Shown piece after piece: positions 1 through 11,132 of a stretch of 64,000 nucleotides of DNA (the first letter of the stretch is position 1; each line of letters begins with the position of its first letter). Origin of the DNA: Cunninghamia lanceolata (taxonomy: Eukaryota; Streptophyta; Pinopsida; Cupressales; Cupressaceae); the NCBI GenBank assembly GCA_027924645.1, contig BSBN01001343.1, forward strand, positions 930,001-994,000, in the 5' to 3' direction. The notes beneath the pieces are model-generated. The model saw only the letters and a list, made by a program, of their open reading frames with translations, searched no databases and was not told the DNA's origin. The position numbers were made by a program, and so were the translations under genes.

Positions 1-1450
1 TACTAGATTGAAATATGCTTTGTTCTTGAATGCATTATTGGATTCTTTGGAATGTTGATAGCACTTATATTATCACATAAGATAGAAATAGGTTCATCAT
101 ATGATACTTTGATGTCCTTCAATGTTTGTTTCATCCATAACACCTATGTGTAGAAAGATGCTTCTGAAATGTACTCTACTTCTGCAGTAGATAATGACAT
201 TGAGTCCTACTTTTTACTCAACCATGAGACTATTTTGCTTCCTAGAAAGAAAGTACCACCACTTGTACTTCTTCTATCATCTGTACATCCTATCCAGTCT
301 GCATCTGTATATACACTTAAAGAGAAATTAGTATCCTTGGGATACCATAAGCCAAATTTTGGAGTGCTTTTCAAGTACCTAAATATCCTTTTTACTGCTA
401 AAACATGTGACTCTCTAGGATTTGCTTGGAATCTAGCCACAAGGCAAACTGTATGCATTATATCCACTTTGGTAGCAATTAGGTATAATAGTCCACCAAT
501 CATTGATCTATACTTGCTCTAATCATCCTTAGGAGATTCATCATCTTTTCTTATCTTACAATCAGTAGTCATGGGAGTGCATACTAGTTTGGAATCTTCC
601 ATTCCAAACTTCTTCAACAATTCCTTAACATACTTTGACTGTGAAATGAAAATACCCTTTTCTGATTGACTGGTTTTTAACCCAAGGAAGAAATTCATTT
701 CCCCACACATTCAAACTTCTTTTGCATTTCTTCTATAAATATTTTGCACATACCTTCATTTCCTCCAAAAATTATGTCATCAACATACACCTCCACAATC
801 AGGATTTGATCTTCAACTTTGAAGTACAAATTGTTATTTGCAATACCCTTTTTGAATCCTTTCTACAACAAGTGCCTGTCCAACCTTGCATATCAAGCTC
901 TAGGATCCTATTTGAGTCCATACAATTCCTTCTTCAATTTACAAACCATATTTGGATCATCTAATAACTGAAATCCTTCCAGTTGTTCAATGTATACTTC
1001 CTCTTCCAATTCTCCATTCAAGAATGCTGATTTCACATCCATCTGATAGACTTTGAGGTCCTTATGAGCTGCAAAGGCCAAGAATATTCTAATGGCTCCA
1101 GTCTTGCAATTGGGGAAAATGTTTCTTCATAATCTCTTCCTTCCACTTGTGAGTAGCCTTTACACACAATCCTAGCCTTATTTCTGACTACATCTCCATT
1201 CTTATTCAACTTGTTCTAGAAGACCCATTTAGTTCTTATCACATTTTTGTCTATTAGTCTTTGGATAACTTCCCAAGTCTAATTCTTATCAATCTACATC
1301 AATTCTTATTCAGTAGCCTTGATCCAATGCTCATCTTTGCATTCTTCAGTCATTGTTTTGGGTTCTATTTTAGATAATAAGCACAAATTTACCTGTTCAT
1401 CTGTCATAGCAATATTTCTTCTTGTTAATACACCTTTGTTCTTATCTCCA
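1..1450 (-). pseudogene. Copia reverse transcriptase-RNase H remnant
   Basis: Reverse transcriptase/RNase H portion of a copia polyprotein, which would copy element RNA into DNA in virus-like particles. Reading down from about 1450 on the minus strand one sees [20 protein letters not shown] (first RT block), LKKELYGLK, and the catalytic YVDDIIFGG at about 774-789. GEMNFFLGL and [17 protein letters not shown] follow, then the RNase H linker MIGGLLYL near 500 and SVYTDADWIGCTDDRRSTSG at about 310-240. The first 200 bases still read as RNase H (CDNISAINIPKNP-like). In-frame stops occur near 515, 700, 900 and 870. No LTR is reached before the window edge. Confidence 0.85.
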
Positions 1451-1628
1451 ATGATCTAATCTTCAGAATGATTCTTCTGCACATACTTGGGGGTCTTAGG
1501 AATCCTTTGTGGAGCATCTTCTTCATCAACTTGATTCCCCTTTTCCTTTTCTTCTTCTCTGCAAGAGAGCTCATTAGATTCATATCCTTCTATTAGCATT
1601 GAACTTTGGTATGGTTCTTTATCCACTT

Positions 1629-2560
1629 TCACTTATAGCACTTGTAAGCCTTTCTCTTTGTAGAATATCCAAGGAATATTCCTTTATCTGATCTTATATC
1701 AAACTTTCCCAAATTTTCTTCATCTCTCCTAATGTAGCACTTGCTTCCAAACACTCTAAAATATTTTATAGTAGGAGTTCTTCCATCCCATAGCTCATAT
1801 GGAATCTTTGAACTATTGACCCTTGCTTGCACTTTGTTATGTATGTAGACTATAGTATGAATAGCTTCTCTCCAATAGATATCTGGTAGATTTGCTTCTT
1901 CAACATTGCCCTTACTACTTCTTGAACTATCATATTCTTCCTTTCCACAACTCCATTCTGTTGAGGGGTCCTAGGGGTTGACAAATGCCTTTGTATTCCA
2001 TGATCTTCACAAAAGTAGTTAAACTCATTAGAGGTGAACTCACTACCTCTGTCAAACCTCAAATACTTGATTTTCAAATCAATTTCATTTTCAACCATAA
2101 CCTTGAATGCTTTAAACATATCTAGAGCTTCTAATTTTTCTTTGAGAAAAGTTACCCAAGTCATTCTAGAGTAATCATCAATCAACAACATGAAATACTT
2201 GTCACCTTGAAAGCTTCCTACTCTTGTAGGTCCATATAGATTTGTATGCACCAACTCCAAAGGCTTGGTGGTAGAATACTCTTTGATCTTCAAATTTTTC
2301 CTTGTTCTCTTCCCAATCTGACATTCCTTGTAGGTTTCATTAATAGGCTTTATAATTCTTGGCCGATCCCTCACAACTTGAGTAGAGCTGATCCTCACTA
2401 GGCTGTCAAAATTGATGTGACACATTCTTCTACGTCATAGCCAACTTTCTTTAACTTGAGTCATAAAACACATACCATTAGCATCTTTGAGCTGATATAT
2501 ATTTCATTTTGTCCTTATTCCTATAGCAACCAAGGTTCTAGAGTTTTCTTTTCTGATTTC
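1629..2560 (-). pseudogene. Copia integrase remnant
   Basis: Integrase part of element F. The zinc-finger side reads WRRRMCHINFDSL near 2430-2400 with W to stop changes. The catalytic core carries LLIDDYSRMTWVTFLKEK (first Asp), FDRGSEF (second Asp region) and TPQQNGVVERKN (Glu) at about 2240-1930. The C-terminal block IKYFRVFGSKCYIRRDEE with FLGYSTKRKAYKCY lies at 1780-1635. The core is interrupted near 1850 by a frameshift. The same blocks occur in element D, which sets the family. The product would have inserted element DNA into chromosomes; it cannot be made intact from this copy. Confidence 0.88.
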
Positions 2561-2565
2561 ACATG

Positions 2566-3925
2566 AGCCACCATCCTGAATTACAAGGGTATTGTTATCC
2601 TATTTTTCTTCCTTGGCCAAATAGTCTAAGATCCATGAAATCCTATTGTTTTCACACTCTGGAATGTAAGGTAAAACTACCCAAATTGGCTAAGTCCCAT
2701 GATCTTGAGTTTGCCTTGTGTTTTCTGTGTTGTCAGAGTTTTGGAGTTCAGAGTTATGATCTTCAATGTTCCATCCTTATCGTCTCCAAACTCCTCTCCT
2801 TTGCCTTCAAAATTGCCTAAGTATTCAACATTTTTTGTATGTTAGAGTTTGGACCTTCCCTCTTCTCCCTTCCTCTTTGGAAGGTGGAAGATGGAAGGAT
2901 CGATGGCCAAACTCTGACTCTTTCCCTTTGTAGAAAGTGGCTAAGTGTTTTTTGTCATAGTTTGGCCTTTTCCCTTTCTCTCTTCCTTTCCTTTAGGAAG
3001 GCGGAAGGAAAAAAGACTAAATCCTAACTCTCGATGGCCACATGGCATGATCTTGTGGCATCCCACTACCCTGCTAACTCTTTTGGTGGGCCTATGATAG
3101 GCTTGCAGGACCGCGGGCTACTGCCACATGACAATGATGTCATCAGAAGGTGGAAGCCCCCAAGGCCCAAAGTTTGCTAATAAGAAATCTTCTATGTACA
3201 AAGCGGTGCTTGAGGGGTGGGCTTTCTTCCATCTTCCTTCCCTCCTAGAAGGTTGAACACCAAAGGCCCAAGGTCTGATCTCTGCTAGGGTAAAACTTCT
3301 AGGGGTAAAATGTTGGAGCTTGGAGTTTTCACCTTCCATCTTCTTCCTTCTGCAAGTGATAAGGTGGAAAGCCAGAGGCCTAAACTCTAAAACTCTAACT
3401 GCTCCTTTCTTCATAGAGAAAATGTGACGAGACTACTCAATGACCCTCCTAGTCACCATTAATGCATCTTCAAAACCTAATTTCATGTGCAAATGGATTT
3501 TCTGCCTCCCCATGTCACTATTCCTCATTTGTATTCAATCTCTTGTACTCAAGGCATGGGCGAACCTCCTATTTTGTGGATTTCTTAGGTAGAGCCATGT
3601 GGTCGCAATCCAAGGACGTTAGTTCAAAGTTATTGCAGCATGGTCAATGCCCCTTCTTGTTGACTTCTTATCTTCCACACCATGGTGGCTATAGTGTGAT
3701 CATAAAAGCTATATATATGATTCAAAGATGTGGTTGTTGGTTATTGTTTTGGGCTATTATGGTGCCAAATTTTTTGTTGTTAGAGGTCTTGTAATGTGAT
3801 TGCAAGAACTAGTAGAATTTGATGCATTGTGCTTGCAGCTAGGCCTTTGATGTCTTCTAGTTTGGTTCACCAATGAATGTAAATGATTATTTTGTATCTA
3901 TTTCTACTACAAATTGTTCTTCTTT
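2566..3925. other. No recognisable gene; hairpin-rich spacer
   Basis: Between the copia remnant and the CACTA end I find no convincing coding region. The stretch from about 2840 to 3410 is locally GC- and pyrimidine-tract-rich, with repeated TTCC/GGAA blocks that can fold back on themselves. The rest (3420-3925) is ordinary AT-rich sequence without features I recognise. Confidence 0.6.
2844..2915. repeat. Imperfect inverted repeat (hairpin), related copy at 2959-3022
   Basis: The outer bases AGAGTTTGG at 2844-2852 are mirrored by CCAAACTCT at 2907-2915. Inner CTTCC/GGAAG blocks also pair, so the 72 bases could form one long imperfect hairpin. A looser relative with the same TTTGGCCTT...AAGGAAGGCGGAAGG layout follows at about 2959-3022, and more distant TTCC/GGAA units continue to about 3400. 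This suggests a degenerate array of hairpin units. Whether it is transcribed cannot be told from sequence. Confidence 0.5.
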
Positions 3926-4280
3926 CACTAGTACAGAAACAATAATATATATATTAAAAACTACTAAAAACTACTTATAAATGACTAAACATGGTCACGT
4001 AACCATTAGTAGTTTATTGCTAGTCATTTATAAAGCGAATGAATTGATGACTAAACCATTTGTAGTCATTTATTGGTTGTTTTGGTTGATCGATTTGGTA
4101 GTATATTTAGTCGTTAATTTAATCATTGATTTAATTATTTTAATCATTATTTTACCATTAACTGGTCATATATTTAGTCAAATTTATTCACTGATTTCTT
4201 TTAATTGGTAGTATATTTAGTCAATTTAATTATTAATTGACATCAATTAGTAGTATATTTAGTCATTTTAATTGATTGAT
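3926..4280. mobile_element. CACTA transposon left-end fragment
   Basis: Begins with CACTAGTACAGAAACAATAA, followed by many copies of short subterminal motifs of the AAATGACTAA / TTTAGTCA type. It aligns with the left end of the complete CACTA element at 21353-21872, including GGTCACGT and TTTGGTAGTATA blocks, until about 4280. No matching right terminus was found before the PPR pseudogene, so the element is either truncated or its right end has decayed. The gypsy element E sits downstream at 5042 and may have landed inside it. Confidence 0.75.
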
Positions 4281-5041
4281 ATTTGAGGATTTAAACATAA
4301 AACATATAAATATACATCAATCATCAATTGCACACAATAAGACATCCATTGAGAAAGTAAAATCACTGAACTTTATTAAAAGAAAAGTGTTCTTATAGCT
4401 TGCACAAGTCTAAAATATCTATCTTGCTTGAAAAATGATTAGAAATAGAGTATTACAATGTTTATTTTCAGTCACAAGACTAAAAATCTGAGTTACAATG
4501 CACAAAAATGACAAAAAAGAAACTTCTCCAAGTTTACAATGCTTTGCCAAAAAGTGAACTATCGGTAACTAATTCTCAACTAGCCTAACTGCTACCACAT
4601 GTCATCTAATCCACCTCATCAGTCTAGCACATGTCCTTCTTGACTGCAACCAAAGGAAATGCATTGTCATATGTAGTCAGGTCTGTGATAGGATCATAAT
4701 GTGAAACATGGACTAGATCAGGCTTCCTTAATGAAACATCACTATATTCTTGTGTCTTGTACTATCATCAACACTACTTATGGGACATGTTTTTATTGAG
4801 TTTGAAGATATCAGGTCCTCTTAGGGCATGGAATTAGATTCTTCCTTCAATGCATCTTCAAAAGCCTCTTTATGAGTCTAAACCATTCACTTACCCTGCC
4901 TCTATTACATTAGGCACTTGGTAGGCAGTCATATTTAGTGTCCTTGGTCTTCACTCATTGTGGTGACTGAACTATGCATACTTGCTTTCTAGATGATTGC
5001 CCTACAACTTTCATATACTTGCCTTTTAATGCTAACACTAT
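4281..5041. other. No recognised gene; possible decayed minus-strand coding
   Basis: Probably interior of the orphan CACTA element. On the minus strand a stretch near 4760-4625 reads like coding sequence (contains DLVHVSHYDPITDL and FPLVAVKKDMC before a stop), but it is short, has no family I recognise and is flanked by stops. It could be the tail of a transposase gene or of a captured gene. I attach no function to it. Confidence 0.3.
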
Positions 5042-6762
5042 TGATGCAGAGGAAACGCAACAGAAGCTTACAAATAGGAAGGAGGAGTCATTAACACAAC
5101 CAGCATGTTAAAATCCTGGACATGCAGTATGTAATACCTATCGGATTATCATCATCATCATATTTCTTGCTAACACAGACAGCATCATCATATTTTGAAG
5201 AGGCATGAAATATCCTCTTGCTAACTACTGTTCACTTCCTTATCGCCTTTCGCCTTTCGCCTGTCAGCAGCATCATGATACTCGACAAACACAATTATCC
5301 TCCTAATGATCACTATTCACTTAGCGCCAAACTCTATCGGCAGCATCATGATGTTTAACATCATCTTCACCCTTCGTCGATAGGATATGAAATATCCAGT
5401 TCCTCTCATATATCTTGATGACGATATTCCTTATGCACCTTTTCTTCGATGCTTACGTCACCCTAATATCGACCTTCTTTAAACAAACAGCATCAGGATA
5501 TGACTTACCAGGTCATATTGAAACATCCTAATGATGTTAACCAAACTTTATGCCGGTGACTTACGCTAATGCCAAAACACTTAGCGACAGCAGGATAAAC
5601 TTGCATAGGGTGATATGCGCAATATCCTGATGACGATGATGTCACTTGCACCTGATGATGATGTCAATGCACCTGATGATGATGTCAACAGGATATAAGA
5701 CACTTATATCCTCTGCAACATGATAATGAATATCCGGTGATCTTTTCAATATCCTGATGATGACCTTTCCGGTCCTTAGCCAAAAAGTGAACTTTCACTT
5801 CTGCATGCGATGTCGATATGCAGATGATGGATACACATGAAAGATGATCCTGACGATGATATACACACTGAGTATATATCTGACTTATATCATCCTGATG
5901 CATTCAAAACATACAGTCTTCGTCAGCTTCATAACCCGATCCGGATAGCGATATACTGGTAGATGACGATACGATTCACTCCGTCTGGAAAAGCACATGC
6001 AGATCCCTGTATATCCGTCAGCTGCATGCAAACTCACAGAACCGCACAATTTTACAAAGAAAACATGATGATCGGGCTGGATCACCTTCAGATCAAAACT
6101 TAACAGTTTATCTTCCTAAACCCTAGCACATGAGGATGCTAGGTTGATTCATAGCATGCTACCAATCGATCTCCCACACAATGAAATGCATAAACAGAAA
6201 ACTAAAATACAACCTAAACTAACATGCATGACCATTCCACCGATTCACAGAATCAACCGGTGGAAGGGTTGAAAGAATCCATTAACCTGTAATCAGAACA
6301 GAAATCAAAACATAAATAGCTGATAAACCAGATAATGCAATTGATGAGATCTTATTTAGATGAAACACAAATGTCCTGTTTCTACAATACTATCGAACAA
6401 CAATGTTTCACAATGTCTGGACTGATCTCTAGATCTCACTCAATCACCAGTACAACATAACATAACTACTACTCTCTAATGTCAAACCCTAACTGATCTG
6501 AGTTATTTATAGCAATATCCTACGAGTACTACCAACTCGGTTCCCAGCAGCTGGGAGCTTCCAAGCGGCTGGGAGAGGGCAGCTCATACTACCTGATCAC
6601 GAGCTCTAACTGCCTGCACACTCTCCTAGGCTGATCTAATACATATGCATTGGTCCAATGGACCTTATTACATTATGAAGTCAAACATGCTAAAACTAGA
6701 CTAATGTCCTGTCATGCGGACAATGAACCTATATCCTGTCTTGTAGGGGTGCTCCTGCACCA
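5042..6762 (-). repeat. 3' LTR of gypsy element E
   Basis: Direct repeat partner of 11133-12853, equal in length (1721 bp). On the minus strand it starts TGGTGCAGGAGCACC and ends CTGCATCA. It contains an internal run of CATCCTGATGATGAT-like words (about 5590-5700) and a TATA-like TATAAATAA at 6511-6503. The last codons of pol run into this LTR as far as 6729. Confidence 0.95.
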
Positions 6763-9700
6763 TACTCCCCAGAAGAAGAAATCTCAAGTCCACTTGAGAT
6801 GAGAGTATGAAGATCTGCACCATGTTTCTGGATCTGCTCTTCAGTCATCCAGACTGCTTCAGAATTAGGTTTTCCCTTCCAAGAGACTAGATACTCCAAG
6901 TACTGTTTGTTCCGGGTCTGTTTGACCACTCTGGTGTCCAAAACCTTCTGCAACTGTGGAGGATCATGCTTGGGAATGTTATCATGTACTGTATCCTATA
7001 GGAGATCCTGATCTGCATCTGGATAAGACTTGTATGGAGTTAAATCACATACATTGAATATAGGGGACAAACCAAGATCAGGGGGGAGTTGTATCTCATA
7101 AGCATTCTGTCCATGCTTGTGCAAGATCTGACATGGTCCAACTTTTCTTTGCATAAGTTTAGTATATTTTCCCTTAGGAAGTCTGTCCTTCTTCAAATGA
7201 ACCCATACCAAATCTCCAACATCAAACTGAACATCCTTCTTCTTTTTATCAGCATATTCCTTATACTTCAAGGTGGTTTGCTGCAGTTGGGTCTTGACTT
7301 GATCATGAACCTCTTTTATGGCTTCTGCAAAAGCTTCACCTTCTGCACTAATAGGGTCTACTGTAGGTAGATCTCTCAATTCCAAAATTCCTCTTGGATG
7401 CACACCATAAACTATCTGGAAAGGTGATTTCCCTGTGCTCCTCTTGACAGTATCATTATAGGAAAATTCAGCTTGAGATAGAATATTATCCCACTTTTCT
7501 CCATGTTGTTTTGTCAAACATCTAAGCAAATTTCCTAAACCTGCATTAGTCGACCTGCCTTTAGCTTTCTGACATATCACACATGTCTCTACAAACTTTC
7601 TGACATCTGATTGTAACTTAGGCCAAAAGTAATGTCTTCAGATAAGATCAAGAGTCTTATCTAGACCAAAATGACCTGCCATAGCTCCACAATGTTTCTC
7701 CTTAATGATGTTTAACCTCATAGAACACCTTGGAATACATAACTATCCACATTTGAACAACAATCCATCCTGGATCAAAAATTCAGAGAATTCAGCATGA
7801 TATTTCTCTCCAAAAGAAGTACATACATGATATATCTCCCCAAAATCTTCATCAGTCTCATACATGGTCTTTAGTGAATCAATGCCAACACTTTCTAACT
7901 GAATCTGGTTGACTGTTAGAACTCTCCTGCTCAAAGCATCTACAACTTTATTCTTGACTCCTTTCTTATGCTTCAATGTAAAAGTAAAAGCTTGTAAGGT
8001 TTCTACCCATTTCATGTGTCTGTGGTTCAGCTTTTCCTGGCTGTTTATGAAACTCAGAGCCTGGTTATCTATGAATACTATGAATTCCTTTGGCATCAAG
8101 TAATGCCTCCATTTCTTGAGTGACTGGACTAAAGCATACATTTCCAAATCATATGAGGAATACCTCTTTTTAGCATCATTGAGCTTCTCACTGAAAAATG
8201 CAATAGGTCTACCTTCTTGGCTGAGTACTGCTCCAATGGCCATGTGACTGGCATCACATTCCACCTGAAAGATTTTGTTAAAGTCTGGAAGTGCAAGGAC
8301 TGGCTGCTGTGCCACCTTCTTCTTCAATGTTTCAAAAGAATCATCTGCTCCTTGAGTCCAAACAAATCTGCACTTCTGTCCTCCTTTGACGGTATCAAGC
8401 ATGGGTGCACAAATATGACTAAACCCTCTTATAAACTTCCTGTAGAAGGTTGCTAACCCATGGAAACTTCTGACATCATTCATAGTCTTTGGGGTTGGCC
8501 AAGACAATATGGCACTTACCTTCTCCTTATCCATTTGTAACTTTCCTTGTGAAATGACAAAACCCAAATATGTGATCTCCTCTTGCATGAACAAACACTT
8601 GTCTAAATTTATCATCAGCTGCTCTTCATGTAACCTCTTAAGAGCCAAATCTATGTGTCTGAGATGTTCTTCTTTTGTGTTGCTGAAAATTAGAATGTCA
8701 TCTAGATATACTATGACAAACTTACCAATGAACTCTTTCAAAACCTCATTCATCAACCTCATAAAAGTACTAGGTGCATTAGATAAACAAAAAGGCATAA
8801 CCTTCCACTCATATAACCCTTCATTAGTTTTGAATGCTGTTTTCCATTCATCTCCTGGCCTAATCCTGATCTGATGATATCCACTCTTTAAATCTATTTT
8901 TGTAAAATACTTAGCATCTCCCAAACAGTCAAGTAAATCCTCTATCCTAGGGATTGGAAACCTATACCTGATTGTGATCTTGTTAATAGCTCTGGAATCT
9001 GTGCAAAGCCTCCAAGTACCTTCCTTCTTTGGTGCTAGTACAGCTGGTACTGCACATGGACTTAAACTTTTCCCAATCAGACCTGAATCCAATAATTCTT
9101 CAATTTGTCTGGCTACTTCTGCATTCTGTTCTGGAGTTAGCTTATAGGCTGCTTTGTTTGGAAGTGTTGACCCTGGAATTAAGTCTATGTAGTGACTAAT
9201 ATCCCTGACAGGTGGTAGGGATCTTGGCATTCCCTCTAAGATGATACCTTTGTACTTATCCAATAGCTCTTGGATAGCTGGGTCTATGAACCTTTGCTTC
9301 TTCTCTTCCTTGACTTCTTGCTGCTGTTCTTTATTCACACTCATACATGGGATTAGGGCATATGCAACTGCACCTTCTGCTGTTACTTCTTTCATGAACT
9401 GTTTACCTTCCATCAGCATTACCTTCACCTCTTTTCCTTTAGATTTCTCCTCCTTCTCCATCAATGGTAGTAACTTTATAACCTTACCATCTTTAGTGAT
9501 TGTATAGGTGTTTCTAACACCATCATGTTGTGCCTTCAAATCATACTGCCATGGTCTACCAAATAAAAGATTGCAAGCATCCATCGTGGTAATATCAAAC
9601 AACAACTTATCTTTATATGCTCCAATCTGAAATTCTACCCAAGCCTGCTCTTCTACAATTGTCTGCTGACCTTCGGTAAGCCACGAGACTTTGTATGGGG

Positions 9701-11078
9701 ATGGGTGAGGCAATCTCCTAAGCTTAAGCTTTGTCACCATTTCTTCAGACACAAAATTTTCAGTAGAACCAGAATCAATCAAAACTTTACATGCCTTACC
9801 TCCTGCTTTGCAAATAGTCCTGAAAAGAGACTTTCTTTGAGGGGATTCTTTGTCAGGTACCTTCATGGTAGTCACTGTTCTTCTCATCATTAGAGACTCT
9901 CCACTTTTTGGGTATCCATAATTATCAGGAGCATTCACACTCTGAAAATCATTAGAGCCTGTCATACTTTGATTATCAGGTTCTTGGACCAGATTTGTTC
10001 TCCTTTCTCCTGTTGAGCTTGTGGCCTTTTCTGGACATCTGCTGGCTATATGGCCTTCTTTGTTACAGTTATAACATCTGATGGGTCCTCTACCCTTGGA
10101 TCTTCCTCTGAAAGGTCTTCTACCTCTGAAGTTTCCTTGCTGACTATAATTTTCCCCCTGGTTCTGACTATTGTTTCCCTTACTATTGTCATGACTGGAT
10201 TCTCCTTGATATCCATGTCCATGTCCTCTACCTCTAAAAGGACCTCTTCCACCCCTTTGTTGTCTTCCTCTTCCTCTATTGTGTTGTTCTTGTTTTCTCT
10301 TTAACTTCTCTTCCACTTTCAATGCCAACTGAAAGCATTTCTGAACTGTATCTGGATTATGCAGACTTAAATCTTCCTGAATATTGAACCTCAGTCCATT
10401 AAGGTATCTGGCTACCTTCTCTTCTTCACATTCCTTTACCTTTGTTTTCATACAAAGTTTCATGAATTCTTCTGTATATGAGCTGACATCTAGCTCCTTC
10501 TGCTTCAGGTTTTGCTTCCTCTTGTGTAATTGGATACTGTAATCCAATGGGACATAAGCTTCTTTTACTAATGCCATCATTTTCTTCCATGTAGTGACTC
10601 TACGCTTTCCTTCCTGTACTCTATCATCTTGGATGAAATTCCACCATGTCAAGGCAGCTTCTTTCATTTTTGACTGGGCTATTTTCACCCTCTATTGTTC
10701 TGGTATCTCCTCTGTTTCAAAGAAATTGTTCAAGGAGTCTATCCACTCCATCACTGAATCAGGTTCCATCTTTCCTGTAAACACTGGCAAATCCAATTTC
10801 ACATCCATGGTTCTCCTCTCCATGGCCTTGAGGGCGTTCAACAGTGGTCTCTGGTCTGCAGGAACGACCTCCTCGTTCCAACTAGGGATCTCTTCTTCTT
10901 CCCTATCTTCTTCTCTACCAGAACCTACTCTGTTCCTCAACTTCTCTAACTCATCCTTCAATTCCTAATTCTGAGCCTTCACGGCCTTGCTCTCTGCAAT
11001 CTGTTTCTTTACCAGAACTGCCAACTCAACATTGGTCATCCTTGCCAGAATCTCAGATGTTCCTTCTTCATCTGACAT
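6729..11078 (-). pseudogene. Gypsy gag-pol polyprotein, defective
   Basis: One frame runs from ATG at 11078 to a stop at 6729 with no frameshift. Gag carries a coiled-coil-like start, a capsid block ending ALTWWNFIQDD and one CCHC knuckle CYNCNKEGHIASRC (10076-10035). The protease has VLIDSGSTENF near 9770. RT has IDLKSGYHQIRI and YLDDILIF (YLDD at 8709-8698). RNase H has ECDASHMAIGAVLS. The integrase HHCC finger (HCGAMAGHFG ... CVIC) lies at about 7700-7580 and the C-terminal DNA-binding part at 7500-6990. The chromodomain (YLEYLVSWKG...W) is near 6900-6840. In-frame stops are TAG at 10965-10967, 10692-10694, 7743-7745 and 6996-6998, and TGA at 7638-7640. At about 7534 the sequence jumps from the end of the zinc finger to the end of the catalytic core, so the integrase Asp residues are gone. 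Confidence 0.95.
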
Positions 11079-11117
11079 CCTGCTATATCCTTATCTTTTC
11101 CAGAAGATCCTTCCTTT

Positions 11118-11129
11118 GCTCTGATACCA
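11118..11129 (-). other. Primer binding site (tRNA-iMet) of element E
   Basis: TGGTATCAGAGC on the minus strand, three bases inside the 5' LTR. It is complementary to the 3' end of plant initiator methionine tRNA, which would prime minus-strand DNA synthesis. Confidence 0.9.
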
Positions 11130-11132
11130 CTA

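Larger units (their letters stand above)
1..2565 (-). mobile_element. Truncated Ty1/copia retrotransposon remnant (element F)
   Basis: Minus-strand copia pol remnant in the order integrase (about 2560-1629), reverse transcriptase (about 1450-510), RNase H (about 510-1). The protein order and sequence match the plus-strand element D at 43549-50585, so both belong to one copia family. The 3' end, including its LTR, lies outside the window. On the other side similarity stops at about 2565, just inside the region before the integrase zinc finger; gag, protease and the 5' LTR are missing. The frame is broken by several stops. It is a dead fragment. Confidence 0.9.

Noticed and set aside
5590..5700. 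GATGATGAT-rich stretch as a CRISPR-like or satellite array
   Set aside because: Short irregular words inside an LTR, present equally in both LTRs; no regular spacer structure. No CRISPR array is expected or seen in plant nuclear DNA.
7089..10968. Plus-strand open frames of 60-120 codons opposite the gypsy gag-pol
   Set aside because: They are mirror frames of the strongly matching minus-strand polyprotein and have no independent motifs.
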